Under the pieces are notes generated by a model that saw nothing but the letters and a program-made list of their open reading frames with translations, was not told the origin of the DNA and did not search any database. From the NCBI RefSeq assembly GCF_030815855.1, contig NZ_JAUSXG010000001.1:3720001-3784000 (forward strand): 64,000 bases of DNA, in the 5' to 3' direction. Origin of the DNA: Variovorax paradoxus (GTDB lineage Bacteria; Pseudomonadota; Gammaproteobacteria; Burkholderiales; Burkholderiaceae_C). This document shows, one piece after another, positions 19,576 to 29,821 of the stretch. The position numbers and the translations under genes were made by a program. Every line of letters starts with the position of its first letter. Within the stretch, counting starts at the first letter, position 1.

Positions 19576-21384
19576 ATGACCTACACAAAAGAACAAATCA
19601 CCAAGCGCAAGTTCGACGTCGTGATCGTCGGTGCCGGCGGCTCCGGCATGCGCGCCTCGCTGCAACTGGCCCGCGCCGGCCTGAACGTGGCCGTGCTCTC
19701 CAAGGTGTTCCCCACCCGTTCGCACACCGTGGCTGCCCAAGGCGGCGTGGGCGCTTCGCTCGGCAACATGAGCGAAGACAACTGGCACTACCACTTCTAC
19801 GACACGATCAAGGGCTCCGACTGGCTCGGCGACCAGGACGCGATCGAGTTCATGTGCCGTGAAGCGCCCAAGGTCGTGTACGAGCTCGAACACTTCGGCA
19901 TGCCGTTCGACCGCAACCCCGACGGCACCATTTACCAGCGTCCGTTCGGCGGCCACACGGCCAACTACGGCGAAAAGCCCGTGCAGCGCGCCTGCGCCGC
20001 GGCCGACCGCACCGGCCACGCCATGCTGCACACGCTCTACCAGAAGAACGTCGAGGCGCGCACCCAGTTCTTCGTCGAGTGGATGGCACTCGACCTGATC
20101 CGCGACGACGAAGGCGACGTGGTCGGCGTGACGGCGCTCGAAATGGAAACCGGCGACCTGCACATCCTGCAGGCCAAGACGGTGCTGCTGGCCACCGGCG
20201 GCGCAGGACGCATCTTCCAGGCCTCGACCAATGCCTTCATCAACACCGGCGACGGCCTGGGCATGGCCGCGCGCTCGGGCATTCCATTGCAGGACATGGA
20301 GTTCTGGCAGTTCCACCCGACCGGCGTGGCCGGTGCCGGCGTGCTGCTGACCGAAGGCTGCCGCGGCGAAGGCGCCATTCTGCTCAACAGCAATGGCGAG
20401 CGCTTCATGGAGCGCTATGCGCCCACGCTGAAAGACCTGGCACCGCGCGACTTCGTGTCGCGCTCGATGGACCAGGAAATCAAGGAAGGCCGCGGCTGCG
20501 GTCCCAACAAGGACTACGTGCTCTTGAAGCTCGACCACCTCGGTGCCGAGACCATCCACAAGCGCCTGCCCTCGGTGTACGAAATCGGCGTCAATTTCGC
20601 CAACGTCGACATCACCAAGGAACCGATTCCCGTGGTGCCGACCATCCATTACCAGATGGGCGGCATTCCGACCAACATCAACGGCCAGGTCGTCATCCAG
20701 AAGGGTGAAGAGAACAGCGCCGTGGTGAACGGGCTCTACGCCGTGGGCGAATGCTCCTGCGTGAGCGTGCACGGCGCGAACCGCCTGGGCACCAACTCGC
20801 TGCTCGACCTGCTGGTGTTCGGCCGCGCAGCCGGCAACCACATCGTCGAGTTCAACGACAAGTTGAAGGAACACAAGGAACTGCCCAAGGATGCGGCCGA
20901 CCGCACGCTGGAGCGCCTGAACCGCCTCGAATCCGCCACCGGCGGCGAATACGCGCAGGACGTGGCCGGCGAGATCCGCACCGTCATGCAGCAGCACGCC
21001 GCCGTGTTCCGCAAGCAAGCCTCGATGGACGAAGGCGTGGTCAAGATCGCCGCGGTGCGCGAGCGTGTCAACGCCATCGGCCTGAAGGACAAGTCGAAGG
21101 TGTTCAACACCGCGCGCATCGAAGCGCTCGAAGTCGACAACCTGATCGAAGTGGCGCAGGCCACGATGGTCTCGGCCGCCGCCCGCAAGGAATGCCGCGG
21201 CGCCCACACGGTGGAAGACTACGAACGCCCGGCGGACGACCCGGTCGCACCGCTCGGCCGCGACGACGCGAACTGGATGAAGCACACGCTCTGGTACAGC
21301 CAGGACAACCGCCTCTCGTACAAGCCGGTCAAGCTGCAGCCGCTCACCGTGGCCTCGGTTCCGCCGAAGGTCCGCACGTTCTAA
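19576..21384 (+). CDS. sdhA: Succinate dehydrogenase flavoprotein subunit
   Basis: The 602-residue catalytic subunit that oxidises succinate to fumarate. FAD-binding VVIVGAGGSGMRASLQLARA is near the start. The covalent-FAD histidine is in TRSHTVAAQGG. Substrate-site elements include QFHPTGVAGAG, LTEGCRGEGA and HGANRLGTNSLLDLLVFGRA. Length is normal. It lies 15 bases after sdhD. Confidence 0.98.
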   Translation: MTYTKEQITKRKFDVVIVGAGGSGMRASLQLARAGLNVAVLSKVFPTRSHTVAAQGGVGASLGNMSEDNWHYHFYDTIKGSDWLGDQDAIEFMCREAPKVVYELEHFGMPFDRNPDGTIYQRPFGGHTANYGEKPVQRACAAADRTGHAMLHTLYQKNVEARTQFFVEWMALDLIRDDEGDVVGVTALEMETGDLHILQAKTVLLATGGAGRIFQASTNAFINTGDGLGMAARSGIPLQDMEFWQFHPTGVAGAGVLLTEGCRGEGAILLNSNGERFMERYAPTLKDLAPRDFVSRSMDQEIKEGRGCGPNKDYVLLKLDHLGAETIHKRLPSVYEIGVNFANVDITKEPIPVVPTIHYQMGGIPTNINGQVVIQKGEENSAVVNGLYAVGECSCVSVHGANRLGTNSLLDLLVFGRAAGNHIVEFNDKLKEHKELPKDAADRTLERLNRLESATGGEYAQDVAGEIRTVMQQHAAVFRKQASMDEGVVKIAAVRERVNAIGLKDKSKVFNTARIEALEVDNLIEVAQATMVSAAARKECRGAHTVEDYERPADDPVAPLGRDDANWMKHTLWYSQDNRLSYKPVKLQPLTVASVPPKVRTF

Positions 21385-21431
21385 ACACGGCTCACAGTCA
21401 GCCCACAAAAAGCATTCACAAGGTCACTACG

Positions 21432-22133
21432 ATGAAGCGCACATTCCAGATCTACCGCTACGACCCGGACAAGGACGCCAAGCCCTACATGCAGACCATC
21501 GAGATCGAACTCGACGGCCATGAGCGCATGCTGCTCGACGCCCTGATGAAGCTCAAGGCGCAAGACCCCACGCTGTCGTTCCGCCGCTCATGCCGCGAAG
21601 GCGTCTGCGGTTCCGACGCGATGAACATCAACGGCAAGAACGGCCTCGCCTGCCTGACCAACATGCTCACGCTCAAGGGCACGATCGTGTTGAAGCCGTT
21701 GCCGGGCCTGCCGGTGATCCGCGACCTGATCGTGGACATGACGCAGTTCTTCAAGCAGTACAACTCGATCAAGCCGTACCTGCAGAACGACAACGTGCCG
21801 CCCGAGAAGGAGCGCCTGCAGTCCCCCGAGGAGCGCGACGAGCTCAACGGCCTGTACGAGTGCATCCTGTGCGCGAGCTGCTCCACGAGTTGCCCGAGCT
21901 TCTGGTGGAACCCCGACAAGTTCGTGGGCCCCGCCGGCCTGCTGCAGGCCTACCGCTTCATCGCCGACAGCCGCGACGAAGCCACCGCCGAACGCCTGGA
22001 CAACCTCGAAGACCCGTACCGCCTGTTCCGCTGCCACACGATCATGAACTGCGTCGACGTGTGCCCGAAGAACCTGAACCCCACCAAGGCCATCGGCAAG
22101 ATCAAGGAACTGATGGTGCGCCGCGCCATCTGA
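21432..22133 (+). CDS. sdhB: Succinate dehydrogenase iron-sulfur subunit
   Basis: A 233-residue subunit passing electrons from SdhA to the membrane. Three clusters are visible: 2Fe-2S ligands in RSCREGVCGSDAM, 4Fe-4S in CILCASCSTSCPSFWWN, and 3Fe-4S in CHTIMNCVDVCPKNLNP. The start is the ATG of MKRTFQIYRYDPD. Confidence 0.98.
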   Translation: MKRTFQIYRYDPDKDAKPYMQTIEIELDGHERMLLDALMKLKAQDPTLSFRRSCREGVCGSDAMNINGKNGLACLTNMLTLKGTIVLKPLPGLPVIRDLIVDMTQFFKQYNSIKPYLQNDNVPPEKERLQSPEERDELNGLYECILCASCSTSCPSFWWNPDKFVGPAGLLQAYRFIADSRDEATAERLDNLEDPYRLFRCHTIMNCVDVCPKNLNPTKAIGKIKELMVRRAI

Positions 22134-22152
22134 ACCTTTCCCGAGAGAAACC

Positions 22153-22476
22153 ATGCAAACCGCTGCCGAACTCGCACAGCCGATCAGCGAACGCGCGCTG
22201 AGCAAGCTGAAATGGCGCTGCCGGCGCGGTCTGCTCGAGAACGACCTGTTCATCGCCCGCTTCTTCGAGCGGCACGAATCCCGCATGACCATCGGCCAGG
22301 CGGGAGCGATGGAGACCTTGATGGACCTGTCGGACAACGACCTCCTCGATCTTCTGCTGCGAAGAAAGGAACCCGAGCCCGCATGGGCCGGGGCCGAGGT
22401 GGTCGAGTTGCTGCAGTTGATGCGCACCGACGGCGCGCAGCGTCCCGCCACCTCCGTTTCCTCTTCGCCCTCCTGA
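22153..22476 (+). CDS. sdhE: FAD assembly factor SdhE
   Basis: A 107-residue protein of the SdhE/YgfY family, required for covalent attachment of FAD to SdhA. The key RGxxE motif is present in KWRCRRGLLENDLFIARFF, followed by the family's helical part (LMDLSDNDLLDLLLRR). The C-terminus has an extra low-complexity tail. It lies between sdhB and gltA, which supports the call. Confidence 0.93.
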   Translation: MQTAAELAQPISERALSKLKWRCRRGLLENDLFIARFFERHESRMTIGQAGAMETLMDLSDNDLLDLLLRRKEPEPAWAGAEVVELLQLMRTDGAQRPATSVSSSPS

Positions 22477-22501
22477 ATACTCCTCCTGAAAGAAACCCGA
22501 A

Positions 22502-23812
22502 ATGAAAGCTTCCGATATCAAGGCCACGCTGTCGTTCAGCAACGGCGGCGACAGCGTCGAACTGCCGATCTACAAGGGCACCGTGGGGCCCGACGTGATC
22601 GACATCCGCAAGCTCTATGCGCAGACCGGCATGTTCACCTATGACCCGGGTTTCATGTCGACGGCTGCATGCCAGTCGGCCATCACGTACATCGACGGCG
22701 ACAAGGGCGAACTGCTGTACCGCGGCTATCCCATCGAGCAGCTCGCCACCAACTGCGACTTCCTCGAAACCTGCCACCTGCTGCTCTACGGCGAGCTGCC
22801 CGATCAGGCCAAGAAGACCAACTTCACCAAGCTCGTGACCAACCACACGATGGTCAACGAGCAGATGCAGTTCTTCCTGCGCGGCTTCCGCCGCGACGCG
22901 CACCCGATGGCCATCATGACCGGCCTGGTGGGCGCGCTGTCGGCCTTCTATCACGACAGCACGGACATCAACAATCCCGAGCACCGCGAGATCGCCGCGA
23001 TCCGCCTGATCGCGAAGATGCCCACGCTCGTGGCCATGGCCTACAAGTACACGATCGGCCAGCCGTACATGTACCCGAAGAACGACCTGAGCTACGCGGG
23101 CAACTTCCTGCACATGATGTTCGCCACGCCGTGCGAAGAGTACAAGGTGAACCCGGTGCTCGAGCGCGCGCTCGACCGCATCTTCATCCTGCACGCGGAC
23201 CACGAGCAGAACGCATCGACCTCGACCGTGCGCCTGTGCGGCTCGTCGGGCACCAACCCCTTCGCGGCCATTGCAGCCGGCGTGGCCTGCCTCTGGGGCC
23301 CGGCCCACGGCGGCGCCAACGAAGCGGCGCTGAACATGCTCTACGACATCCAGAAGGAAGGCGGCGTGGAGAAGATCGGCGAGTTCATCAAGAAGGTCAA
23401 GGACAAGAACTCGAACGTCAAGCTCATGGGCTTCGGCCACCGCGTGTACAAGAACTACGACCCGCGCGCCAAGCTGATGCAGGAAACCTGCAACGAAGTG
23501 CTGACCGAACTGGGCCTGGAAAACGATCCGCTGTTCAAGCTCGCCAAGGAACTCGAAAAGATCGCCCTGGAAGACGAGTACTTCGTGTCGCGCAAGCTCT
23601 ACCCGAACGTCGACTTCTACTCGGGCATCGTGCAGCGCGCCATCGGCATTCCGGTGCCGCTGTTCACCGCGATCTTCGCGCTGGCCCGCACGGTCGGCTG
23701 GATTGCCCAGCTGAACGAAATGATCGGCGATCCCGAGTACAAGATCGGCCGCCCGCGCCAGCTGTTCGAAGGTTCGCCGAAGCGCAACGTGCAGCCCATC
23801 GCCAAGCGCTGA
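22502..23812 (+). CDS. gltA: Citrate synthase
   Basis: A 436-residue type II (hexameric, NADH-sensitive family) citrate synthase. Catalytic regions: [36 protein letters not shown] with the active-site histidine, [16 protein letters not shown], and an aspartate in VDFYSGI. It is the last gene of the sdh operon, 25 bases after sdhE, and is followed by an intrinsic terminator. Confidence 0.98.
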   Translation: MKASDIKATLSFSNGGDSVELPIYKGTVGPDVIDIRKLYAQTGMFTYDPGFMSTAACQSAITYIDGDKGELLYRGYPIEQLATNCDFLETCHLLLYGELPDQAKKTNFTKLVTNHTMVNEQMQFFLRGFRRDAHPMAIMTGLVGALSAFYHDSTDINNPEHREIAAIRLIAKMPTLVAMAYKYTIGQPYMYPKNDLSYAGNFLHMMFATPCEEYKVNPVLERALDRIFILHADHEQNASTSTVRLCGSSGTNPFAAIAAGVACLWGPAHGGANEAALNMLYDIQKEGGVEKIGEFIKKVKDKNSNVKLMGFGHRVYKNYDPRAKLMQETCNEVLTELGLENDPLFKLAKELEKIALEDEYFVSRKLYPNVDFYSGIVQRAIGIPVPLFTAIFALARTVGWIAQLNEMIGDPEYKIGRPRQLFEGSPKRNVQPIAKR

Positions 23813-23837
23813 TCGTCGTTTCCGGCGCTCATCCCTG

Positions 23838-23862
23838 AAAGCTGCCCTCGGGCAGCTTTTTT
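23838..23862 (+). terminator. Intrinsic terminator after gltA
   Basis: AAAGCTGCCC and GGGCAGCTTT form a 10-base inverted repeat, the arm running into a six-T tract. It lies 26 bases after the gltA stop and ends the sdh-gltA operon. Confidence 0.9.
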
Positions 23863-23936
23863 GCGTCTTGGCTGACATGCGGCACCCGGAAGCCGGCGAT
23901 AGGCTGCAAAGCACTTAAAGCCGAAGGAGTTCCACC

Positions 23937-24077
23937 ATGAAGTCGCTTGCCGCATTGTTCGCCGTCACGTTTGCCCTTGCCGTGCCGCTGTCGGGTTGCA
24001 ACACCTGGAGAGGAGCCGGCCAGGACGTGCAGAAGGCCGGGGAAAAGATGGAAGATTCGTCCAAGAAGCGCCAGTGA
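23937..24077 (+). CDS. Entericidin-like small lipoprotein
   Basis: The protein has 46 residues, with a signal peptide and a lipobox LSGC at residues 18-21, then NTWRGAGQDVQKAGEKMEDS, the typical EcnA/EcnB pattern. AAGGAG precedes the ATG at good distance. Entericidin family members are small outer-membrane lipoproteins; some behave as a toxin/antidote pair, but many betaproteobacteria carry a single copy near the leu genes. No partner gene is seen here. Confidence 0.85.
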   Translation: MKSLAALFAVTFALAVPLSGCNTWRGAGQDVQKAGEKMEDSSKKRQ

Positions 24078-24194
24078 CGCCTCTTTTCGCTCATCGCGCG
24101 CCGACAGCAATGTCATCGCGCATGGCGATGACTCAAAGCTAAAAACAGGGGGAAAATACAGGCCTCCATCTCCATACGAGATGCCGAGACCCGC

Positions 24195-25157
24195 ATGCCC
24201 CCTTCCACAGCTTCCGAACGCAGCTTCGCCCGGCGCATCGACCTCACGTCGCTGCAGCTGTTCGTCGCCGTTTGCGAACTCGGCAGCATCGGGCGCGCGG
24301 CGGAGCGCGAATTCATTGCCGCCTCGGCCATCAGCAAGCGGCTGTCGGACCTCGAAGCCACGCTGGGCACCACCCTTCTCTACCGCCATGCGCGCGGAGT
24401 CGATCTTTCGCCCGCGGGCGAAAGCCTGCTGCACCATGCGCGCTCGGTGCTCTACAGCCTCGAGAAGATGCAGGGCGAACTCAGCGAATACGCCGAAGGC
24501 GTGCGCGGCCATGTGCGGGTGCATGCCAACATTTCGGCCATCGTGCAGTTTCTCCCGGAGGATCTCGGCGCCTTCACGCGCGAGCACGACGCGATCAAGA
24601 TCGACCTCGAAGAGCACCTGAGCAACGAAGTGGTGCGCGCGGTCCAGGAAGGCGCCGCCGATCTCGGCATCTGCCATATTCCCGACGGCACGAACGATCT
24701 GCAGACGCTGCCCTACCGCCACGACCGGCTCGCGCTGATCGTGCCCGCCGGACATCCGCTCGCCGCCCAGGGAGCGATCGACTTCGCCGCCTCACTCGAT
24801 TACGACCACGTCGGCCTGCACACCAACAGCTCGATCTACGTGGCCATGCACCAGGCCGCGGTCGAGGCGGGCCGCAGCGTCAAGCTGCGCATCCACGTGA
24901 CCGGGCTCGACGCCATGTGCCGCATGATCGACAACGGACTAGGCATCGGCGTGATGCCGCAGCGCGCGTTCGAGCTGCTGCAGGCGGGCATCGGCAGCCG
25001 CCTTTGCAGCGTGGCGCTGAACGACGCCTGGTCCCACCGCGAAATCCGCCTGGTGGCGCGCGACTTCTCGACCTTGCCGGTGGCCGCGCGCACACTGGTC
25101 AACCACCTGCGCGCGCCGGCGGTCGCCCACGAAGCCGCCGAGCCCGTGGCCGCATAG
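24195..25157 (+). CDS. LysR-family regulator upstream of leuCDB
   Basis: The protein has 320 residues. The N-terminal HTH is [20 protein letters not shown], then [21 protein letters not shown] periplasmic-binding-like ligand domain follows (residues about 105-305, with [11 protein letters not shown] and [18 protein letters not shown]). It is 43 bases before leuC in the same direction, which is unusual for an autoregulated LysR gene of leu; it may be cotranscribed. The ligand is unknown, and regulation of leuCDB is an inference from position. Confidence 0.88.
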   Translation: MPPSTASERSFARRIDLTSLQLFVAVCELGSIGRAAEREFIAASAISKRLSDLEATLGTTLLYRHARGVDLSPAGESLLHHARSVLYSLEKMQGELSEYAEGVRGHVRVHANISAIVQFLPEDLGAFTREHDAIKIDLEEHLSNEVVRAVQEGAADLGICHIPDGTNDLQTLPYRHDRLALIVPAGHPLAAQGAIDFAASLDYDHVGLHTNSSIYVAMHQAAVEAGRSVKLRIHVTGLDAMCRMIDNGLGIGVMPQRAFELLQAGIGSRLCSVALNDAWSHREIRLVARDFSTLPVAARTLVNHLRAPAVAHEAAEPVAA

Positions 25158-25200
25158 AAAACAAGACAATTCATCTCCCCACGAAAGACAAGAGAACGAC

Positions 25201-26622
25201 ATGGCACGCACGCTCTACGACAAGATCTGGGACGAACACGTCGTCCACACCGAGGAAGACGGCACCGCGATCCTCTACATCGACCGCCACCTGGTGCACG
25301 AAGTCACCAGCCCGCAGGCCTTCGAAGGCCTGCGCGAAGCCGGCCGCAAGCTGTGGCGCATCAGCTCGGTCGTGGCCACGGCCGATCACAACACGCCGAC
25401 AACCGGCTGGGAACGCGGCTACGAAGGCATTGCCGACCCGACCAGCAAGGAACAGGTCACCACGCTCGACAAGAACATCGCCGAATTCGGCGCCGCCGCG
25501 TTCTTTCCGTTCCTGAGCAAGCGCCAAGGCATCGTGCACGTGATCGGGCCCGAATCGGGCGCCACGCTGCCGGGCATGACGGTGGTCTGCGGCGACTCGC
25601 ACACCTCCACGCACGGCGCTTTCGGCGCGCTGGCGCACGGCATCGGCACCAGCGAGGTCGAGCACGTGATGGCCACGCAGACGCTGCTCGGCAAGAAGGC
25701 GAAGAACATGCTCGTGAAGGTCGAGGGCAAGCTGCCGTTCGGCTGCACCGCCAAGGACATCGTGCTCGCGATCATCGGCAAGATCGGCACCGCCGGCGGC
25801 ACCGGCTACACCATCGAATTCGCAGGCTCGGCCATTCGCGACCTGAGCATGGAAGGCCGCATGACCGTCTGCAACATGGCCATCGAGGCCGGCGCGCGCG
25901 CGGGGCTGGTGGCGGTCGACGAAAAGACCATCGGCTACGTGAAGGGCCGCCCGCTCGCGCCCACGGGCGTGGAGTGGGATCAGGCCGTCAGCTACTGGCG
26001 CACGCTGCAGTCCGACCCCGACGCGAAGTTCGACGCCGTGGTCGAGCTCGACGCGGCGCAGATCCAGCCGCAGGTGACCTGGGGCACTTCGCCCGAGATG
26101 GTGGTCGACATCAACGGCCGCGTGCCCGACCCCGAGAAGGAAAAAGACGCCAGCAAGCGCGGCGCCATCGAGCGCGCGCTGGTCTACATGGGGCTGGAGC
26201 CGAACAAGGCGATCAACGACATCTTCATCGACAAGGTGTTCATCGGCTCGTGCACCAACAGCCGCATCGAGGACATGCGCGAAGCCGCCGCGGTGGTGAA
26301 GAAGCTCGGCCAGAAGGTCGCGAAGAACGTGAAGCTCGCCATGGTGGTGCCGGGCTCCGGCGTGGTGAAGGAACAGGCCGAGCGCGAAGGCCTCGACGTG
26401 ATCTTCAAGGCCGCGGGCTTCGAATGGCGCGAGCCCGGCTGCTCGATGTGCCTGGCGATGAACGCCGACCGGCTGGAACCGGGCGAACGCTGCGCATCGA
26501 CCAGCAACCGCAATTTCGAAGGCCGCCAGGGCGCCGGCGGCCGCACCCACCTCGTGAGCCCGGCCATGGCCGCCGCGGCCGCGGTGCACGGCCACTTCGT
26601 CGACGTGCGCACCTTCGCCTGA
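25201..26622 (+). CDS. leuC: 3-isopropylmalate dehydratase large subunit
   Basis: A 473-residue aconitase-family subunit that, with LeuD, isomerises 2- to 3-isopropylmalate in leucine synthesis. Cluster cysteines are in [18 protein letters not shown] and [34 protein letters not shown] is the family hallmark. Length is normal. Confidence 0.98.
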   Translation: MARTLYDKIWDEHVVHTEEDGTAILYIDRHLVHEVTSPQAFEGLREAGRKLWRISSVVATADHNTPTTGWERGYEGIADPTSKEQVTTLDKNIAEFGAAAFFPFLSKRQGIVHVIGPESGATLPGMTVVCGDSHTSTHGAFGALAHGIGTSEVEHVMATQTLLGKKAKNMLVKVEGKLPFGCTAKDIVLAIIGKIGTAGGTGYTIEFAGSAIRDLSMEGRMTVCNMAIEAGARAGLVAVDEKTIGYVKGRPLAPTGVEWDQAVSYWRTLQSDPDAKFDAVVELDAAQIQPQVTWGTSPEMVVDINGRVPDPEKEKDASKRGAIERALVYMGLEPNKAINDIFIDKVFIGSCTNSRIEDMREAAAVVKKLGQKVAKNVKLAMVVPGSGVVKEQAEREGLDVIFKAAGFEWREPGCSMCLAMNADRLEPGERCASTSNRNFEGRQGAGGRTHLVSPAMAAAAAVHGHFVDVRTFA

Positions 26623-26636
26623 CCTGGAGACATCAC

Positions 26637-27287
26637 ATGCAGAAATTCACCGTGCACAAGGGCCTCGTGGCCCCGATGGACCGCGAGAACGTCGACACCG
26701 ACGCGATCATTCCGAAGCAATTTCTCAAGTCGATCCGCAAGACCGGCTTCGGGCAGAACCTGTTCGACGAATGGCGCTACCTCGACGCCGGCTTTCCGGG
26801 CCAGGACCCGGTCAGCCGCAAGCCGAACCCCGATTTCGTGCTGAACCAGCCGCGCTACGCCGGCGCATCGGTGCTGCTGGCGCGCAAGAACTTCGGCTGC
26901 GGCTCGTCGCGCGAGCACGCGCCGTGGGCGCTCGACCAGTACGGCTTCCGCGCGATCATTGCGCCGAGCTATGCCGACATCTTCTTCAACAACAGCTTCA
27001 AGAACGGCCTGCTGCCGATCGTGCTGCCCGAAGCGCAAGTCGCGCAATTGTTCGACGAGACCTTTGCCTTCCCCGGCTACACGCTGACCATCGACCTGGA
27101 ACGCCAGGTGGTGGTGAAGCCCGACGGCGGCGAGTTCGCATTCGACGTGCAGGCCTTCCGCAAGTACTGCCTGATCAACGGGCTGGACGACATCGGCCTC
27201 ACGCTGCGCCACAAGGACAAGATCAAGGCTTTCGAGGCCGAGCGCCTGGCGCAGAAGCCCTGGCTCGCGCACTCGATGATTGCCTGA
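26637..27287 (+). CDS. leuD: 3-isopropylmalate dehydratase small subunit
   Basis: The 216-residue partner of LeuC carrying the swivel domain. Key segments are [17 protein letters not shown] and [19 protein letters not shown]. The ATG follows a GGAGA site and lies 14 bases after leuC. Confidence 0.98.
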   Translation: MQKFTVHKGLVAPMDRENVDTDAIIPKQFLKSIRKTGFGQNLFDEWRYLDAGFPGQDPVSRKPNPDFVLNQPRYAGASVLLARKNFGCGSSREHAPWALDQYGFRAIIAPSYADIFFNNSFKNGLLPIVLPEAQVAQLFDETFAFPGYTLTIDLERQVVVKPDGGEFAFDVQAFRKYCLINGLDDIGLTLRHKDKIKAFEAERLAQKPWLAHSMIA

Positions 27288-27329
27288 TCGGCATTCGCAT
27301 TTTCCGTATTCAAATTCTCAGACCCCATC

Positions 27330-28418
27330 ATGAAAATTGCAGTTCTCCCAGGTGACGGCATCGGCACCGAAATCGTGGCCGAGGCCATTCGCGTGCTCGA
27401 CGCACTCGACCTCTCGTTCGAAATGGAAACCGCGCTGGTCGGCGGTGCGGCCTACGAAGCCCACGGCCATCCGTTGCCGGAATCGACGCTGAAGCTGGCG
27501 AAGGAGTCCGACGCGGTGCTGTTCGGCGCCGTCGGCGACTGGAAGTACGACAAGCTCGACCGTCCGCTGCGTCCCGAGCAGGCCATCCTGGGCCTGCGCA
27601 AGAACCTCGGACTGTTCGCGAACTTCCGCCCGGCCATCTGCTACGAGCAGCTGGTGGACGCGTCGAGCCTGAAGCCCGAACTCATCGCGGGCCTGGACAT
27701 CCTCATCATTCGCGAGCTGACCGGCGACATCTACTTCGGCCAGCCGCGCGGCCGCCGCACGGCGGTGGACGGTCACTTTCCGGGCGCCGAAGAAGCTTTC
27801 GACACCATGCGCTATTCGCGCCCCGAGGTCGAGCGCATCGCCCGCGTGGCGTTCGAAGCGGCACGCAAGCGCAACAAGCGCGTGACCAGCGTCGACAAGG
27901 CCAACGTGCTGGAGACCTTCCAGTTCTGGAAGGACATCGTGACCGAGGTGCACAAGGACTATCCGGACATCGAGCTCGACCACATGTACGTCGACAACGC
28001 AGCCATGCAGCTCGTGAAGGCGCCCAAGAAATTCGACGTGATCGTCACCGGCAACATGTTCGGCGACATCCTGTCGGACGAGGCGGCGATGCTTACCGGA
28101 TCCATCGGCATGCTGCCGTCGGCCTCGCTCAATTCGAGCAACCAGGGCCTGTATGAACCCAGCCACGGCAGCGCGCCCGACATTGCCGGCAAAGGGGTTG
28201 CCAATCCATTGGCTACAATACTGTCCGCTGCCATGATGCTCCGCTTTTCACTCAACCAAGCCGAAGCTGCCGACCGTATCGAGTCGGCGGTCAAGCATGT
28301 GCTCGCCTCCGGGCTGCGCACGGGTGACATCTGGTCAGAAGGTACGAAGCGCGTCGGGACCCGTGAGATGGGCGACGCGGTCGTTGCAGCAATCACCAAA
28401 AAGACGATTACCGGCTAA
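27330..28418 (+). CDS. leuB: 3-isopropylmalate dehydrogenase
   Basis: A 362-residue NAD-dependent enzyme that catalyses the oxidative decarboxylation in leucine synthesis. Visible: [16 protein letters not shown] at the N-terminus, [29 protein letters not shown], and [20 protein letters not shown] for cofactor binding. It completes leuCDB; leuA is not in the window. Confidence 0.98.
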   Translation: MKIAVLPGDGIGTEIVAEAIRVLDALDLSFEMETALVGGAAYEAHGHPLPESTLKLAKESDAVLFGAVGDWKYDKLDRPLRPEQAILGLRKNLGLFANFRPAICYEQLVDASSLKPELIAGLDILIIRELTGDIYFGQPRGRRTAVDGHFPGAEEAFDTMRYSRPEVERIARVAFEAARKRNKRVTSVDKANVLETFQFWKDIVTEVHKDYPDIELDHMYVDNAAMQLVKAPKKFDVIVTGNMFGDILSDEAAMLTGSIGMLPSASLNSSNQGLYEPSHGSAPDIAGKGVANPLATILSAAMMLRFSLNQAEAADRIESAVKHVLASGLRTGDIWSEGTKRVGTREMGDAVVAAITKKTITG

Positions 28419-28443
28419 CCGCAGCCCGCTTCGTCACGCCCCT

Positions 28444-28464
28444 CCCCGGCTCGACGAGTCGGGG
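28444..28464. other. Hairpin between leuB and asd
   Basis: CCCCGGCTC and GAGTCGGGG pair over nine bases (one G-T) around a three-base loop. It is not followed at once by a T-run; a pyrimidine-rich stretch with TTTTTT starts about 15 bases later. It may be a weak terminator of leuCDB or a leader structure for asd. Confidence 0.35.
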
Positions 28465-28510
28465 GCAAGAAAAGACAACTTTTTTCTTTCTTTTAATAGG
28501 GCAAACTGAA

Positions 28511-29653
28511 ATGGCGAACGCATCTCAACCTCTGGTCGGCCTCGTAGGCTGGCGCGGCATGGTCGGCTCGGTCCTGATGGACCGCATGCAGGCCGAAGGC
28601 GATTTCGGGCTCATCGAGCCGCTGTTCTTCTCGACCTCCAACGCCGGCGGCAAGGCCCCGGCCATGGCGAAGAACGAAACCGCGCTGAAGGATGCGAACG
28701 ACATCGACGCACTGAAGAAGTGCGACATCATCATCACCTGCCAGGGCGGCGACTACACCAGCGAGGTATTCCCCAAGCTGCGCGCCGCCGGCTGGAGCGG
28801 CCACTGGATCGACGCCGCCTCCACCCTGCGCATGCAGGACGATGCGGTCATCGTGCTCGATCCGGTCAACCTGCCGGTGATCCAGAACGCGCTCGCCAAG
28901 GGCGGCAAGAACTGGATCGGCGGCAACTGCACCGTGAGCTGCATGCTCATGGGCGTGGGCGCCCTCTACAAGGCCGGCCTGGTCGAGTGGATGACCAGCA
29001 TGACCTACCAGGCCGCTTCGGGCGGCGGTGCGCAGCACATGCGCGAACTGCTGACGCAATTCGGCACCCTCAACACCGAGGTGCGCGCGTTGCTCGACGA
29101 CCCCAAGTCCGCCATTCTTGAAATTGACCGCAAGGTGCTGCACAAGCAGCAGAACCTGAGCGCGGCCGAAACGGCCAACTTCGGTGCTCCGCTCGGTGGT
29201 TCGCTGATCCCCTGGATCGACAAGGACCTGGGCGACGGCATGTCCAAGGAAGAGTGGAAGGCCGGCGCCGAAACCAACAAGATCCTCGGCCAAGGCGCGG
29301 GCTTCGGCACCGCCGCCGTGCCGGTCGACGGCTTCTGCGTGCGCGTTGGCGCGATGCGCTGCCACAGCCAGGCGCTGACCTTCAAGCTCAAGAAGGACGT
29401 GCCGCTCGCCGACATCGAGGCCATGATCGCCGCGGACAACCCCTGGGCGAAGGTGGTGCCGAACACCCGCGAGGCCACCCTCAAGGATCTGACGCCTGTG
29501 ACCGTGACAGGTACCATGAACATCCCCGTGGGCCGCATTCGCAAGCTTGCGATGGGCCCCGAATACGTCGGCGCCTTCACCATCGGCGACCAGCTGTTGT
29601 GGGGCGCTGCCGAACCGCTGCGCCGCACGCTGCGCATCTTGCTCGAGGCTTGA
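28511..29653 (+). CDS. asd: Aspartate-semialdehyde dehydrogenase
   Basis: A 380-residue enzyme reducing aspartyl phosphate to the semialdehyde, the branch point to Lys, Met and Thr and to diaminopimelate for the cell wall. NADP site [18 protein letters not shown] is at the start. The catalytic cysteine lies in [12 protein letters not shown], and the base histidine in [13 protein letters not shown]. Length fits the gram-negative type. Confidence 0.97.
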   Translation: MANASQPLVGLVGWRGMVGSVLMDRMQAEGDFGLIEPLFFSTSNAGGKAPAMAKNETALKDANDIDALKKCDIIITCQGGDYTSEVFPKLRAAGWSGHWIDAASTLRMQDDAVIVLDPVNLPVIQNALAKGGKNWIGGNCTVSCMLMGVGALYKAGLVEWMTSMTYQAASGGGAQHMRELLTQFGTLNTEVRALLDDPKSAILEIDRKVLHKQQNLSAAETANFGAPLGGSLIPWIDKDLGDGMSKEEWKAGAETNKILGQGAGFGTAAVPVDGFCVRVGAMRCHSQALTFKLKKDVPLADIEAMIAADNPWAKVVPNTREATLKDLTPVTVTGTMNIPVGRIRKLAMGPEYVGAFTIGDQLLWGAAEPLRRTLRILLEA

Positions 29654-29821
29654 TTGGGGGCGCAGCGGCTCACCACAAGCCCGAAATGTTGCCTTATGGC
29701 AACAGAAGATGTGTGCGTAAGTATGCGCGCACTGGGTAGAACAGGCGCACCGCCTTGTCAGTACCCGGTGTTGGTGCTAACGTCCTCTTACAATTTCTGG
29801 GCCTGAGCCGCCCCTATCAGC

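Noticed and set aside
19141..21408. Long minus-strand frame opposite sdhD and sdhA, and similar long frames opposite acnA, gltA, leuC, lysS and lepA
   Set aside because: All are opposite proteins with clear catalytic motifs and have the composition of GC-skewed shadows.
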